64,000 bases of DNA from Thalassococcus profundi (lineage in GTDB: Bacteria > Pseudomonadota > Alphaproteobacteria > Rhodobacterales > Rhodobacteraceae). Below are positions 7,956 to 18,146 of the stretch, piece after piece. Both the position numbers and the translations under genes were made by a program. The DNA is taken from contig NZ_QPMK01000013.1 in the NCBI RefSeq assembly GCF_003344785.1, positions 62,001 through 126,000 on the forward strand, written 5' to 3'. The notes under the pieces are model-generated. The model ran no database searches, was not told the DNA's origin, and saw only the letters and a program-made list of their open reading frames with translations. Each line of letters starts with the position of its first letter. Within the stretch, counting starts at the first letter, position 1.

Positions 7956-10400
7956 ATGGTGGATTTACCGCATTCCCTAGAGGCATGGTTCGAGACGCGC
8001 GGCTGGCAGCTGCATCCGCACCAACGCGACATGCTGGCGCGTAAGGACGAATCCGCGCTCTTGCTGATCGCGCCCACGGGGGGCGGCAAGACGCTGGCGG
8101 GGTTCCTGCCGACGCTGGCGGAGCTTGGTGCGGCCCCCGCGCCTGGGCTGCACACGTTGTATGTCAGCCCTCTCAAGGCCCTAGCGGCGGACATCAAGCG
8201 CAACCTGCGCACACCCATCGACGAGGCGGGCCTCGCGATCCGGGTCGAGGACCGCACCGGCGACACCTCGTCCCATGTCAAGAAACGTCAGCGCGCCGAC
8301 CCGCCGCACATCCTGCTGACGACGCCCGAAAGCCTCGCCCTGCTGACCTCCTACGAGGACGCTCCGCGGATGTTCGCGGGCGTACAGCGGGTGGTGATCG
8401 ACGAGATCCATGCGCTGGCGGAATCGAAACGCGGCGACCAACTGATGCTGGCGCTGGCGCGGCTTGACGCGCTGTGCCCCGGCCTGCGGCGGGTCGGGCT
8501 GTCGGCGACGGTGGACGACCCCGCGGCCATCGCGGCGCTGATGGCGAAGCATCCCGAACCCTGCGCGATCCTCACCGCCGATCCGGGGCCGGAGCCCGAC
8601 ATCTCGATGCTGGTGACCGAAGAGGCCCCGCCCTGGGCCGGGGGCGGCGCGGCCTATGCGATCCCGGCAGTGCTGCGCGAGGTGAAGCGGCACAGGACCA
8701 CGCTGATCTTCCACAACACCCGCGCGCAGGCGGAGCTCTTCTTTCGCAACCTGTGGCTTGCCAACGAAGAGGATCTGCCCATCGGCATCCATCACGGCAG
8801 CCTTGACCGGGCGCAGCGCGAGCGGGTCGAGGCGGCGATGGTGGCGGGGCAGCTTCGGGCCATCGTCTGCACCGGCAGCCTCGATCTGGGCATCGACTGG
8901 GGCGATGTGGACTTGGTGATCCAGGTCGGGGCGCCGAAGAACGTCAAGCGGCTGGTGCAGCGCATAGGCCGTGCCAACCACCGCTACAACGCGCCCAGCA
9001 AGGCGCTGCTGGTACCCGCCAACCGGTTCGAGGTGGTGGAATGCGTGGCCGCCCTGCAGGCGGTGCGCGACCGCGATCTGGACGGCGCGCCGCGGGGTCC
9101 GGGCCCGCGCGACGTGCTCTGCCAGCATATCCTCATCGCCGCCTGTGCGGGGCCTTTCGATGCCGATGCGCTTTATGCCGAGATGACCAGCGCCGGGGCC
9201 TATGCGGGCCTGAGCCGGGCGGAGTTCGACGCCTGCCTCGATTTCTGTGCCACCGGCGGCTACGCGCTGCGGGCCTATGACCAGTGGCAGCGGCTGGCGC
9301 AGCGCGCGGACGGGCTCTGGCAGCTGCGCGACCCGCGATCGGCGGCGCGCATCCGGCAGAACATCGGCACGATCCAGGACACCGACACGCTCAAGGTGCG
9401 GATGCGCGGGCGCGGCGGCACGCCGCTGGGCGAGGTCGAGGAAGGCTTTGCCGCCTCGCTGAGCAAGGGCGACACCTTCCTGATCGGCGGGCAGGTGGTG
9501 CGCTACGAGGGGCTGCGCGAACTGGTGGTCGAAGTGAGCCGCGATCCCGGCCGCAAGCCCAAGATCGCCACCTTCATGGGCACCAAGTTCGCCACTTCGA
9601 CGCAACTCTCGGCGCGGATCACGCGGATGTTCCAGCAGGACGGCTGGCCCGAACTGCCCGCGCATACCGCCGACTGGCTGTCGTTGCAGCGCAAGGTCAG
9701 CCGCCTGCCGGAGCCGGGCCGCCTGCTGATCGAGAGCTTTCCGCATGACGGGCGCCAGCAACTGGTCGCCTACGGCTTTGCCGGGCGCAACGCGATGCAG
9801 ACGCTGGGGCTCTTGCTGACCAAGCGGATGGAGGAGATGGGGCTGGCGCCCATGGGCTTCGTCGCCACGGACTACGCCACGCTGATCTGGGGCCTGGATG
9901 CGGTGACGGACCCCGCGCCGCTCTTCGACCTTGCCGCGCTCGAAGCGGGGCTGGACGGCTGGCTGGCCGGCAACGCATTGATGAAACGCACGTTTCGCGC
10001 CAGCGCCACCATCGCCGGGCTGATCGAGCGCAATCTGGGCGGGCAGCGCAAGACCGGGCGGCAGGCGACGATGTCCTCGGACATCCTGTACGACACGCTG
10101 CTGAAATACGACCCCGATCACCTGCTGATGCAGATCACCCGCGAAGAGGCGATGCGCGGCCTCGTGGATTTCTCGCGCATCCGCGAGATGTGCGCGCGGG
10201 TGGGCGACCGCATCGACCACATGGCGCTGGACCGGGTGACGCCGCTGGCCGCCCCGTTGCTGCTGGAGCCGGGGCGGGTGCCGATCCGGGGAACCGCGGA
10301 CGAGCGGCTGCTGGAGGAAGAGGTGACGCGGCTGCTGGACGAGTCGGGCCTTGCGCAGGTGGATGCGCCGAAGACCCGGGCGTGGCGGGTGCCCTACTGA
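7956..10400 (+). CDS. Lhr-type DEXH-box ATP-dependent helicase (ligase-associated DNA damage response type)
   Basis: Superfamily 2 helicase of about 814 residues acting on DNA. Motif I APTGGGKT lies near residues 40-47, motif II is DEIH, motif III is SAT, and motif VI is QRIGRANHR. A long C-terminal Lhr-like region follows. Length and the start MVDLPHSLEAWFETRGW fit the ligase-associated subfamily, which is usually encoded beside ligase, exonuclease and PdeM phosphoesterase genes. None of those partners is adjacent here. ATG 7956 is preferred over ATG 7935; neither has a strong ribosome binding site. Confidence 0.9.
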   Translation: MVDLPHSLEAWFETRGWQLHPHQRDMLARKDESALLLIAPTGGGKTLAGFLPTLAELGAAPAPGLHTLYVSPLKALAADIKRNLRTPIDEAGLAIRVEDRTGDTSSHVKKRQRADPPHILLTTPESLALLTSYEDAPRMFAGVQRVVIDEIHALAESKRGDQLMLALARLDALCPGLRRVGLSATVDDPAAIAALMAKHPEPCAILTADPGPEPDISMLVTEEAPPWAGGGAAYAIPAVLREVKRHRTTLIFHNTRAQAELFFRNLWLANEEDLPIGIHHGSLDRAQRERVEAAMVAGQLRAIVCTGSLDLGIDWGDVDLVIQVGAPKNVKRLVQRIGRANHRYNAPSKALLVPANRFEVVECVAALQAVRDRDLDGAPRGPGPRDVLCQHILIAACAGPFDADALYAEMTSAGAYAGLSRAEFDACLDFCATGGYALRAYDQWQRLAQRADGLWQLRDPRSAARIRQNIGTIQDTDTLKVRMRGRGGTPLGEVEEGFAASLSKGDTFLIGGQVVRYEGLRELVVEVSRDPGRKPKIATFMGTKFATSTQLSARITRMFQQDGWPELPAHTADWLSLQRKVSRLPEPGRLLIESFPHDGRQQLVAYGFAGRNAMQTLGLLLTKRMEEMGLAPMGFVATDYATLIWGLDAVTDPAPLFDLAALEAGLDGWLAGNALMKRTFRASATIAGLIERNLGGQRKTGRQATMSSDILYDTLLKYDPDHLLMQITREEAMRGLVDFSRIREMCARVGDRIDHMALDRVTPLAAPLLLEPGRVPIRGTADERLLEEEVTRLLDESGLAQVDAPKTRAWRVPY

Positions 10401-10403
10401 GGC

Positions 10404-10426
10404 AGGGTGGGTTCGAAACCCACCCT
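10404..10426. repeat. Perfect palindrome of the GGGTGGGTT class (REP-like)
   Basis: Arms AGGGTGGGTT/AACCCACCCT (10 bp, 3-nt loop) sit 3 bp after the helicase stop, between convergent genes. There is no T-run. This GGGTGGGTT-type palindrome is a recurrent intergenic repeat in many proteobacterial genomes. It may act as a 3' end stabiliser for either gene. Confidence 0.8.
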
Positions 10427-10449
10427 ACGGATGGCCGGGAGCGACGCGC

Positions 10450-11523
10450 CTAGCGCGACAGCCCGCCGTGCAGGGTCGGCACATCCAGCGAGGCAAAGCC
10501 ATAGTGCCGCAGCCAGCGCAAGTCGCTGTCGAAGAAGGCCCGCAGGTCGGGAATCCCGTATTTCAGCATCGCGATCCGGTCGATCCCCATGCCGAAGGCA
10601 AAGCCCTGCCACTGCTCGGGATCGACCCCGCCGGAGCGCAGCACATGCGGATGCACCATGCCCGACCCCAGCACCTCGAGCCATCCGTCGCCTTCGCCGA
10701 TCTTAAGCTGGCCGTCCACCCAGGAACACTGGATGTCGACCTCGGCCGAGGGTTCGGTGAAGGGGAAATGCGAGGCGCGGAAACGGGTCTTGATGCCGTC
10801 GACCTCGAAGAAGGCGGCGAAGAATTCCTCGAGCACCCACTTGAGGTTCGCCATGGAGATGTCGCGGTCGATCGCCAGCCCTTCGACCTGGTTGAACATC
10901 GGCGTGTGGGTCTGGTCGTAATCGGCGCGGTAGACCCGGCCCGGCGCGATGATCCGGCAGGGCGCGCCGTGCTTTTCCATGTGCCGGATCTGCACCGGCG
11001 ATGTATGGGTGCGCAGGACATGCGGCGGGCGGTCGTCACCCTCCGCACGGTGCATGTAGAACGTGTCCATCTCGGCCCGTGCGGGATGATGGCCGGGGAT
11101 GTTCAAAGCGTCGAAATTATACCAGTCGGTGTCGATCTGCGGCCCCTCGGCGACCGAGAATCCCATGTCGGCGAAGATCGCCGTGACCTCTTCGGTCACC
11201 TGGGAAATCGGGTGGATGGTGCCCATGGGCCGCGCCCGGCCCGGCAGGGTGACGTCCAGCCATTCGCCGCGCAAGCGTTCATCGAGCGCCGCGTCCATCA
11301 GCGCCTCTTTCTTGGCGGCGAGGGCCGAATTGATCTCGTCTTTCAGAGCGTTGAGCGCGGGGCCCGCGGTCTGGCGCTCCTCGGGACTCATCTTGCCCAG
11401 TTCGCGCATCTTCAGCGCCACTTCGCCCTTCTTGCCCACGGCGGCGAGGCGGATGTCCTCGAGCGCCGCTTCGTCGGCGGCATCGGCGATACGGGAGAGG
11501 TATTTCTGCTTGAGATCGTCCAT
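10450..11523 (-). CDS. pheS: Phenylalanine--tRNA ligase alpha subunit
   Basis: Catalytic subunit of the alpha2-beta2 PheRS that charges tRNA-Phe; 357 residues, normal length. The N-terminal coiled-coil (about residues 1-85) is followed by the class II core. Visible features include [43 protein letters not shown] and [13 protein letters not shown] near the C-terminus (motif 3). It lies on the same strand downstream of rpmI-rplT, as in many bacteria. The next gene downstream is convergent, so pheT is not adjacent. Confidence 0.97.
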   Translation of the reverse strand: MDDLKQKYLSRIADAADEAALEDIRLAAVGKKGEVALKMRELGKMSPEERQTAGPALNALKDEINSALAAKKEALMDAALDERLRGEWLDVTLPGRARPMGTIHPISQVTEEVTAIFADMGFSVAEGPQIDTDWYNFDALNIPGHHPARAEMDTFYMHRAEGDDRPPHVLRTHTSPVQIRHMEKHGAPCRIIAPGRVYRADYDQTHTPMFNQVEGLAIDRDISMANLKWVLEEFFAAFFEVDGIKTRFRASHFPFTEPSAEVDIQCSWVDGQLKIGEGDGWLEVLGSGMVHPHVLRSGGVDPEQWQGFAFGMGIDRIAMLKYGIPDLRAFFDSDLRWLRHYGFASLDVPTLHGGLSR

Positions 11524-11700
11524 CGCGCGGTCCTTCGGTTCTTGCCGGACGGGTTAGCAGACTGGCGGCTGAATACAAGACATGGCGGATCGCCAGACCC
11601 GCGACGCACGAACGCCGAAGATGACAATCGACCTCGGGCGCTTGCCGGATGGACGCCGCGCATCACCTTTTCACGATGTGCCGTTAAAGAGGACCCACCC

Positions 11701-12375
11701 ATGCGCCTGTTCACTGTTTTCTTTCTTGTCCTGCTCACCGCCGCCTGCGGTCGCGGGGTGCCGGACGGTGCGCGGATCGTCGTCGCCGGGGATTCGGTCA
11801 TGGCCTGGAACCGCGGGCAGGACGCGGGCGTCGCGGACCGGCTGGCGCAGCAGCTGTCGCAGCCGGTGGGCGACGTGTCCCTGCCCTACGCCAGCGTGAC
11901 CGGATCGACCGGGTCCGGGCCGCTGGACATCTCACGCCAGGTCAGAAGCCTGAGCGCACGCTGGGTGGTGATGAACGGCGGCGCCAACGACCTGGGCATC
12001 GGCTGTTCGGGGACGGAAACCGGCGCGATCCTGAACCGTCTGATCTCGGCCGATGGCCAGAGCGGCGCGATCCCGGAGGTGGTTGCGGGGCTGCGGGCGC
12101 GGGGCGTGCGGGTGCTCTGGGCCGATTACTACACGTCGCCGCGCTATGCCGGCACGCCTTGCGGACGCGTCTACGACCAGATGGCCGGGCGCACGGCGCG
12201 GATGGCGGCGGCGGATGCGGGCGTCGTCTACGTCGACATGGGCGATGTGGTGTCGCCCAACGACCTGTCGCTCTTTGCCCGCGACCGCATCCATCCCTCG
12301 CCCGCAGGATCGGCCCGCATCTCGACGCTGATCGCGGAGGCGCTGCGCAGGGCGGACCCGGCTCTGGCGCGCTAG
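11701..12375 (+). CDS. SGNH/GDSL-family hydrolase, lipoprotein
   Basis: Predicted membrane-anchored esterase-type hydrolase, 224 residues. The signal sequence ends in lipobox LTAAC with Cys16. SGNH blocks are visible: GDSVMAW (catalytic Ser), GGANDL (block III Asn) and DRIHPS (Asp/His pair near the C-terminus). It starts at ATG 11701 after GAGGACC, divergent from pheS across 177 bp, and lies on the opposite strand between rplT and pheS. The substrate is unknown; related proteins act on acylated polysaccharides or lipids. Confidence 0.88.
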   Translation: MRLFTVFFLVLLTAACGRGVPDGARIVVAGDSVMAWNRGQDAGVADRLAQQLSQPVGDVSLPYASVTGSTGSGPLDISRQVRSLSARWVVMNGGANDLGIGCSGTETGAILNRLISADGQSGAIPEVVAGLRARGVRVLWADYYTSPRYAGTPCGRVYDQMAGRTARMAAADAGVVYVDMGDVVSPNDLSLFARDRIHPSPAGSARISTLIAEALRRADPALAR

Positions 12376-12572
12376 GGTGCAGGCTCGAGCCGGTCGGCGC
12401 GCGTCGTCTGCGCAAAGCCGGCGCGGTCCGATCCGGTCGCGTCTCCTCACGATCCGGGAAGGAAGAAGAGACCGGGTGACGACCTGCGCCCCGACGCGTT
12501 GCGAAAGGCGCCCCTGATCGCGCAGCGGGATTCAGGCGGCGGACAGAAGCGCCACGCGGACCAATGTCCCAC

Positions 12573-12600
12573 AAAAAAAGCCGCCCCCGAAGGAGCGGCC
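12573..12600 (-). terminator. Rho-independent terminator after rplT
   Basis: On the minus strand a GCCGCTCC/GGGGCGGC stem with a short TTC-type loop is followed by a run of seven T. It lies 26 bp beyond the rplT stop. The rest of the 250-bp gap up to 12376 shows no gene. Confidence 0.88.
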
Positions 12601-12625
12601 CCGATCCGTGACGCCTCTGCGCGGC

Positions 12626-12991
12626 TTAGGCCGGCAGCGCGGCCTTGGCCTGAGCGGCGATGGCGTTGAACGCCTCGGGCTCGTGCACGGCGAGATCGGC
12701 CAGAACCTTGCGGTCCACGTCGATCCCGGCCAGCGCCAGGCCGTTGATGAACCGCGAATAGGTCAGGCTGTCGTCGTACATGCGCACGGCGGCGTTGATC
12801 CGCTGGATCCACAGGGCGCGGAAGTTGCGCTTGCGGTTCTTGCGGTCGCGCGTGGCGTACTGGTTGGCCTTGTCGACGGCCTGTGCGGCCACCTTGAAGG
12901 TGTTCTTGCGGCGGCCATAGTAGCCTTTGGCGGCCTTGGTGACTTTCTTGTGACGGGCGTGGGTGACGGTCCCACCTTTGACTCGTGCCAT
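12626..12991 (-). CDS. rplT: 50S ribosomal protein L20
   Basis: Ribosomal protein bL20, 121 residues, needed early in 50S assembly by binding 23S rRNA. The very basic N-terminus ([19 protein letters not shown]) and the block [12 protein letters not shown] are diagnostic. It lies 29 bp downstream of rpmI and ends at a strong terminator. Whether L20 autoregulates the pair, as in other bacteria, cannot be seen here. Confidence 0.98.
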   Translation of the reverse strand: MARVKGGTVTHARHKKVTKAAKGYYGRRKNTFKVAAQAVDKANQYATRDRKNRKRNFRALWIQRINAAVRMYDDSLTYSRFINGLALAGIDVDRKVLADLAVHEPEAFNAIAAQAKAALPA

Positions 12992-13020
12992 GATCTAGGG
13001 CTCCTTTTCAGATGGGTCTA

Positions 13021-13221
13021 TCAGCGGTCGTAGGGCATGTAGCCCTTGACGATCTTTGCATCGGGGGCCGACAGGGTCGTCGTCCCGCGCGCATCGCGGA
13101 TGAACTTCTTGGTGCGCTTGATCATGCCGTGACGCTTGCCGGCCTGGCCAGCCATGACCTTGCCGGTCGCCGTCACCTTGAAGCGCTTCTTGGCGCTCGA
13201 TTTCGTTTTCATCTTGGGCAT
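13021..13221 (-). CDS. rpmI: 50S ribosomal protein L35
   Basis: Ribosomal protein bL35, 66 residues, starting [23 protein letters not shown] 13221 has a GGAGACGG-type ribosome binding site just upstream. A longer frame to 13320 is not conserved in character (Ser/Pro/Arg-rich) and is excluded. It is the first gene of the rpmI-rplT unit; infC is not adjacent in this window. Confidence 0.98.
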   Translation of the reverse strand: MPKMKTKSSAKKRFKVTATGKVMAGQAGKRHGMIKRTKKFIRDARGTTTLSAPDAKIVKGYMPYDR

Positions 13222-13362
13222 TTCCGTCTCCTTGCTTTTGGGTCGGTCGGACGCGCGACTCGGCATGCCACTTGGGCCGGACGCGCGGAAAGAAGCCGCC
13301 GTATAGGCGCGGTCGGGCAAGGATGCAAGACCGTTCTGGCGACAGAGACCGCCTGCGGCGGA

Positions 13363-13587
13363 TCAGCCGGTGAACTGGCCGACGACCCGGTAGATGACCT
13401 TTGGAACGTCGCCCATCCGGTAACCGCCCTCCTTGGCATTGATCGCATAGACGATCAGCCCGCCCGAAATCAGCACCGCGATCGAGGCGACACGCGGCGC
13501 GCGGCCGTCGGACATGGCCGATACAATGGCCGGGATCGCGAAGACCCCGATCACAAGACCCAGCACGAGGCTCAAATCCGGTTCCAT
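13363..13587 (-). CDS. Small two-helix membrane protein of unknown function
   Basis: 74 residues. Two hydrophobic helices (about 6-24 and 34-51) are separated by a short charged loop, SDGRAPR, and followed by a basic, polar C-terminus containing GGYRMGDVPKVIYR. I do not recognise a named family, although small proteins of this build are common in Rhodobacteraceae. It lies between pyk and rpmI on the same strand, with GAGCC upstream of the ATG. Probably an inner-membrane protein. Confidence 0.7.
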   Translation of the reverse strand: MEPDLSLVLGLVIGVFAIPAIVSAMSDGRAPRVASIAVLISGGLIVYAINAKEGGYRMGDVPKVIYRVVGQFTG

Positions 13588-13644
13588 CGAAAAGGCTCCT
13601 GCTCTTTTGCTGTCGGGACAGGATACGCCGGAACCGGGAAAAAG

Positions 13645-15090
<1,446 letters not shown>

Positions 15091-15241
15091 GATCAAATCC
15101 CTGTCGTCAGTGTCGGACCAAAGCCTGCCGGACAGGCCTGATGCATGCGCGGCGTTACCGCTAACACCTCATCCGCGTTATTGCCTATTTCCCTTCGCCG
15201 CGCAACTCCTCTATGTCATCGGGAAATGAAATGACACCTGC

Positions 15242-15979
15242 ATGACGTATCATCCCTTTAGCATCATCGGCCTCGAACGCAAAAGCCGTTGGCTGGTCAC
15301 CTGCGATCACGCGGCCAATACCGTGTCGCCGGATCTGGGCGGGACTTTGGGCCTGCCGGAAGCGGACATGGCGCGCCACATCGCCTACGATGTCGGCGCC
15401 GCGGGCGTGGCGCAGGCGCTGGCCGAGGCGCTGGACGGCACGGCGATCCTGTCGAACTTCTCGCGCCTGGTGATCGACCCCAACCGCGGCGAGGACGATC
15501 CGACGCTGCTGATGCGGCTCTACGACGGGTCGATCATCCCCGGCAACCGCCACGCCGACGCCGCCGAGCGCGACCGCCGGCTCGACGCCTACTGGCGTCC
15601 CTACCATGCCGCACTCGCGGACCTGGCGGCGCGGCGCGACGACACGGTGATCGTCTCGGTGCATTCCTTTACCCGCCAGTTGCGCAGCCGGCCCAGCCGG
15701 CCTTGGCACGTGGGCATCCTGCACGCCTGGGATGCGCGGCTGTCGGACCCGCTGATCGCAAGACTCGCGGCTGAACCGGACCTGACCGTGGGCCGCAACC
15801 AGCCCTACCCCGGCCACCTGCCGGGCGACGCGATCGACCGCCACGCACTGCAGCACGGGCGCATGAACACGCTGATCGAGCTGCGCAACGACCTGATCGA
15901 GGATGCGGAACATCAGCGCCACTGGGGCCGGAGGCTGGCCCCGATCCTGCAAGCCGCGCTGGAGGACAGCGCCTATTGA
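15242..15979 (+). CDS. N-formylglutamate amidohydrolase family protein
   Basis: Predicted zinc-dependent deformylase/amidohydrolase (HutG-like, PF05013), 245 residues, cytoplasmic. Signature segments are VTCDHAANTVS near the N-terminus, RLVIDPNRGEDD, and VSVHSFTRQL in the middle. Family members hydrolyse N-formyl-L-glutamate in histidine breakdown, but no other hut genes are here, so the substrate is uncertain. A DUF1244 gene follows 17 bp downstream and is probably co-transcribed. Confidence 0.88.
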   Translation: MTYHPFSIIGLERKSRWLVTCDHAANTVSPDLGGTLGLPEADMARHIAYDVGAAGVAQALAEALDGTAILSNFSRLVIDPNRGEDDPTLLMRLYDGSIIPGNRHADAAERDRRLDAYWRPYHAALADLAARRDDTVIVSVHSFTRQLRSRPSRPWHVGILHAWDARLSDPLIARLAAEPDLTVGRNQPYPGHLPGDAIDRHALQHGRMNTLIELRNDLIEDAEHQRHWGRRLAPILQAALEDSAY

Positions 15980-15996
15980 CCCGAAGGAGAGAGACC

Positions 15997-16311
15997 ATGG
16001 ACGACCAGACCCGGATCGAACTCGAAGCCGCCGCCTTCCGCCGCCTGCGCCAACACCTGATGGAAGACCGCACGGATGTGCAGAACATCGACATGATGAA
16101 CCTCGCCGGCTTCTGCCGGAACTGCCTGAGCCGCTGGTACCAGGAGGCCGCCAACGAACGCGGCATCGAGATGACCAAGGACGAGGGCCGCGAGGCGTTC
16201 TACGGCATGACCATGGCCGAGTGGAAAGCCAACCACCAGACCGATGTCGGTGCGGAGAAACAGCAGGCCTTCGAGAAGAGCTTTGCCGAAAACGTCCGCA
16301 AGGACGGCTGA
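15997..16311 (+). CDS. DUF1244 family protein
   Basis: 104-residue protein starting MDDQTRIELEAAAFRRL behind a strong AAGGAGAGAG site. It contains GFCRNCLSRWYQEA and EAFYGMTMAEWKANHQ, which define the DUF1244 family found in alpha- and gammaproteobacteria. The function is unknown. Two cysteines spaced CRNC might bind metal or be redox-active, which is inference only. Probably in one transcript with the amidohydrolase. Confidence 0.88.
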   Translation: MDDQTRIELEAAAFRRLRQHLMEDRTDVQNIDMMNLAGFCRNCLSRWYQEAANERGIEMTKDEGREAFYGMTMAEWKANHQTDVGAEKQQAFEKSFAENVRKDG

Positions 16312-16319
16312 GGGGGTCT

Positions 16320-16380
16320 GGGGGCTCTGCCCCCGTCCGCCGCTGGCGGACTCCCCCGAGGGTTATTGAAAACCGGAGAA
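16320..16380 (+). repeat. Dispersed repeat family A, copy 3
   Basis: Hairpin GGGGGC/GCCCCC, then GTCCGCC/GGCGGAC around GCT, then CTCCCCCGAGGGTTATTGAA and ACCGGAGAA. It matches 7720-7780 almost base for base. It starts 9 bp after the DUF1244 stop and ends just before the ribosome binding site of the next gene. Confidence 0.9.
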
Positions 16381-16396
16381 ACAGGGGGTGAGCGCC

Positions 16397-17260
16397 ATGA
16401 CCGCACCGGAAGCATGGGTGGCGATCCTCGGCGCCAAGGGCGGGCCGGCGATCCGCCCCGGATCGCAGATGCCGACGTCGATCCTGATGCGGCTGGCCGG
16501 GCGGACGGTGCTGGTCGATGCGGGCCTCGGCGCGGCGCGCGGGGTCTGCGACCAGGGCGTGGCGCTGACGGAGATCGACCTGATCCTGATCACTCATCTG
16601 CATTCGGATCACTACCTCGAGCTTGGCCCGCTCTTGCACACCGCCTGGACGGCCGGGCTGAACCGGCCAGTGACGGTGGTCGGGCCGCCGGGACTCGATG
16701 CCTACTGGCAAGGGTTTCTGACCTCGATGGCCTTCGACATCGACCTGCGCATCGCAGACGAGGGACGGCCCGACCTGGCCGGGCTGGTTGACCTGCGGGA
16801 GCTGGCGGAAGGGCTGGTGCTGGATCTGGATGGTCTGCGGATCGACGCCTTGCGAAACGACCATCCGCCCATCATCGACAGCTTTGCCCTGCGCTTTGAC
16901 GGATCGGGCCGGCGGGTCGCGCTCTCCGGCGACACCGCCTTTCTGCCGGCGCTGGCCGATTTTTCGACCGGCGCCGATCTGCTGGTGCACGAGGCGCTGC
17001 TGCCACAGGGCGTGGACCTGCTGCTGTCGCGGCTCGGCAATGGCGACGACCGTTTGCGCCGTCACATCCTGCGCAGCCACACGAGCGCCGAAGACGCCGG
17101 GCGGATCGCCGCCCTGGCCGGGGTGCGGCAATTGGTTCTGAACCACTTCGTGCCAGACGGGATGCCGGAATTCACCGATGCCAACTGGATCGCGGAGGTG
17201 CGCAAGGCCTGGGACGGGCCGCTGATCCTCGCCCGCGACGGGCAGCGCATCGCGCTCTGA
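16397..17260 (+). CDS. MBL-fold metallo-hydrolase (RNase Z-like)
   Basis: Metallo-beta-lactamase-fold hydrolase, 287 residues, with the dinuclear zinc motif THLHSDH near residues 64-70, followed by the later Asp (SGDTAF) and His (LNHFVP) ligands. No signal peptide is visible, so it is cytoplasmic. The arrangement resembles the RNase Z/arylsulfatase-like group, but the exo-loop that marks true RNase Z is not obvious; call it a hydrolase of unknown substrate. ATG 16397 follows a GGGGG-rich site; GTG 16388 is an alternative. It converges with the transaminase gene. Confidence 0.87.
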   Translation: MTAPEAWVAILGAKGGPAIRPGSQMPTSILMRLAGRTVLVDAGLGAARGVCDQGVALTEIDLILITHLHSDHYLELGPLLHTAWTAGLNRPVTVVGPPGLDAYWQGFLTSMAFDIDLRIADEGRPDLAGLVDLRELAEGLVLDLDGLRIDALRNDHPPIIDSFALRFDGSGRRVALSGDTAFLPALADFSTGADLLVHEALLPQGVDLLLSRLGNGDDRLRRHILRSHTSAEDAGRIAALAGVRQLVLNHFVPDGMPEFTDANWIAEVRKAWDGPLILARDGQRIAL

Positions 17261-17265
17261 CCGGG

Positions 17266-18129
17266 TTACACGGCGGCCTTGCGGCTTTCGTCGAGGTAGA
17301 TTTCCCGCAGCCGCACGGCGCGGTGTCCGGGCGTGCCTGCGCCCACGGCCACGCCGTCGATCTCGACCACCGGCATGACGAAGGCGCTGGCCGAGGTGAC
17401 GAAGGCCTCGTCGGCGGCCTGCGCTTCCTCGATGGAGAAATTCCGCTCCTCGACCTCCATCTGCGCCTCGCGGGCGAACCGCAGCACGGCGGCACGGGTG
17501 ATGCCGTGCAGGATGTCGTTGGACAGCGCGCGGGTGATGATCTTGTTGCCCTTGACGATATAGGCATTGTTGCTGGTGCCCTCGGTGACGAACCCGTCCT
17601 CGACCATCCAGGCATCGTCGGCGCCGGCCTTCTTGGCCATCATCTTGCCCATTGACGGGTAAAGCAACTGCACCGTCTTGATGTCGCGGCGGCCCCAGCG
17701 CTGATCCTCGATCGAGATGATCCGCATGCCGGTCTTTGCCGCGGGGCTGTCTGCGAGACCGGGTTTGTTCTGCGTGAAAAGCACCAGCGTCGGCTCGGTG
17801 GTCTCGGGGTCTGGAAAGACGAAATCGCGGTCGCCGGGCGCGCCGCGCGTGACCTGCAGGTAGACCAGCCCCTCTTCGATTCCGTTCAGGCGCACCAGTT
17901 CACGGTGAACCTCGAGCAGCGTATCGGTGTCGCAGGGCGCGCGCATGTCGAGCTCTTTCAGCGACCGTTCCAGACGTGCCGCATGACCGGCAAAGTCGAT
18001 AAGTTTTCCGTCCAGCACGCTGGTGACCTCGTAGACCCCGTCCGCCATGAGAAAGGCGCGATCGAAGATCGACACCTTGGCCTCGTGCTCGGGCAGGTAC
18101 TCTCCGTTGACATAGACGGTGCGGGTCAT
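17266..18129 (-). CDS. dat: D-amino-acid transaminase
   Basis: PLP fold-type IV aminotransferase, 287 residues. The PLP lysine is K151 in RRDIKTVQLL, and the N-terminal block SIFDRAFLMADGVYEV is diagnostic. YLQVTRGAPGDRDF resembles the D-amino-acid transaminase block YLQVTRG...R, although the usual His after the Arg-Asn is absent. Probable reaction: a D-amino acid plus 2-oxoglutarate to a 2-oxo acid plus D-glutamate. It lies 17 bp behind dgcA, which handles N-acetyl-D-glutamate, so the context strongly supports a D-specific role. Branched-chain transaminase is the alternative. Confidence 0.87.
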   Translation of the reverse strand: MTRTVYVNGEYLPEHEAKVSIFDRAFLMADGVYEVTSVLDGKLIDFAGHAARLERSLKELDMRAPCDTDTLLEVHRELVRLNGIEEGLVYLQVTRGAPGDRDFVFPDPETTEPTLVLFTQNKPGLADSPAAKTGMRIISIEDQRWGRRDIKTVQLLYPSMGKMMAKKAGADDAWMVEDGFVTEGTSNNAYIVKGNKIITRALSNDILHGITRAAVLRFAREAQMEVEERNFSIEEAQAADEAFVTSASAFVMPVVEIDGVAVGAGTPGHRAVRLREIYLDESRKAAV

Positions 18130-18146
18130 GGATCGGTCCTCGTGTC

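Noticed and set aside
8181..10220. Long minus-strand open frame opposite the helicase
   Set aside because: Caused by high GC and the helicase codon pattern; the translation is His/Gln/Arg/Gly-rich with no domain. Similar shadows lie at 3517-5733 and 52063-54933 (minus) and 10351-12375 (plus, opposite pheS).
16388..16396. GTG start for the metallo-hydrolase
   Set aside because: The G-rich site fits ATG 16397 better; the three-codon difference does not affect the call.
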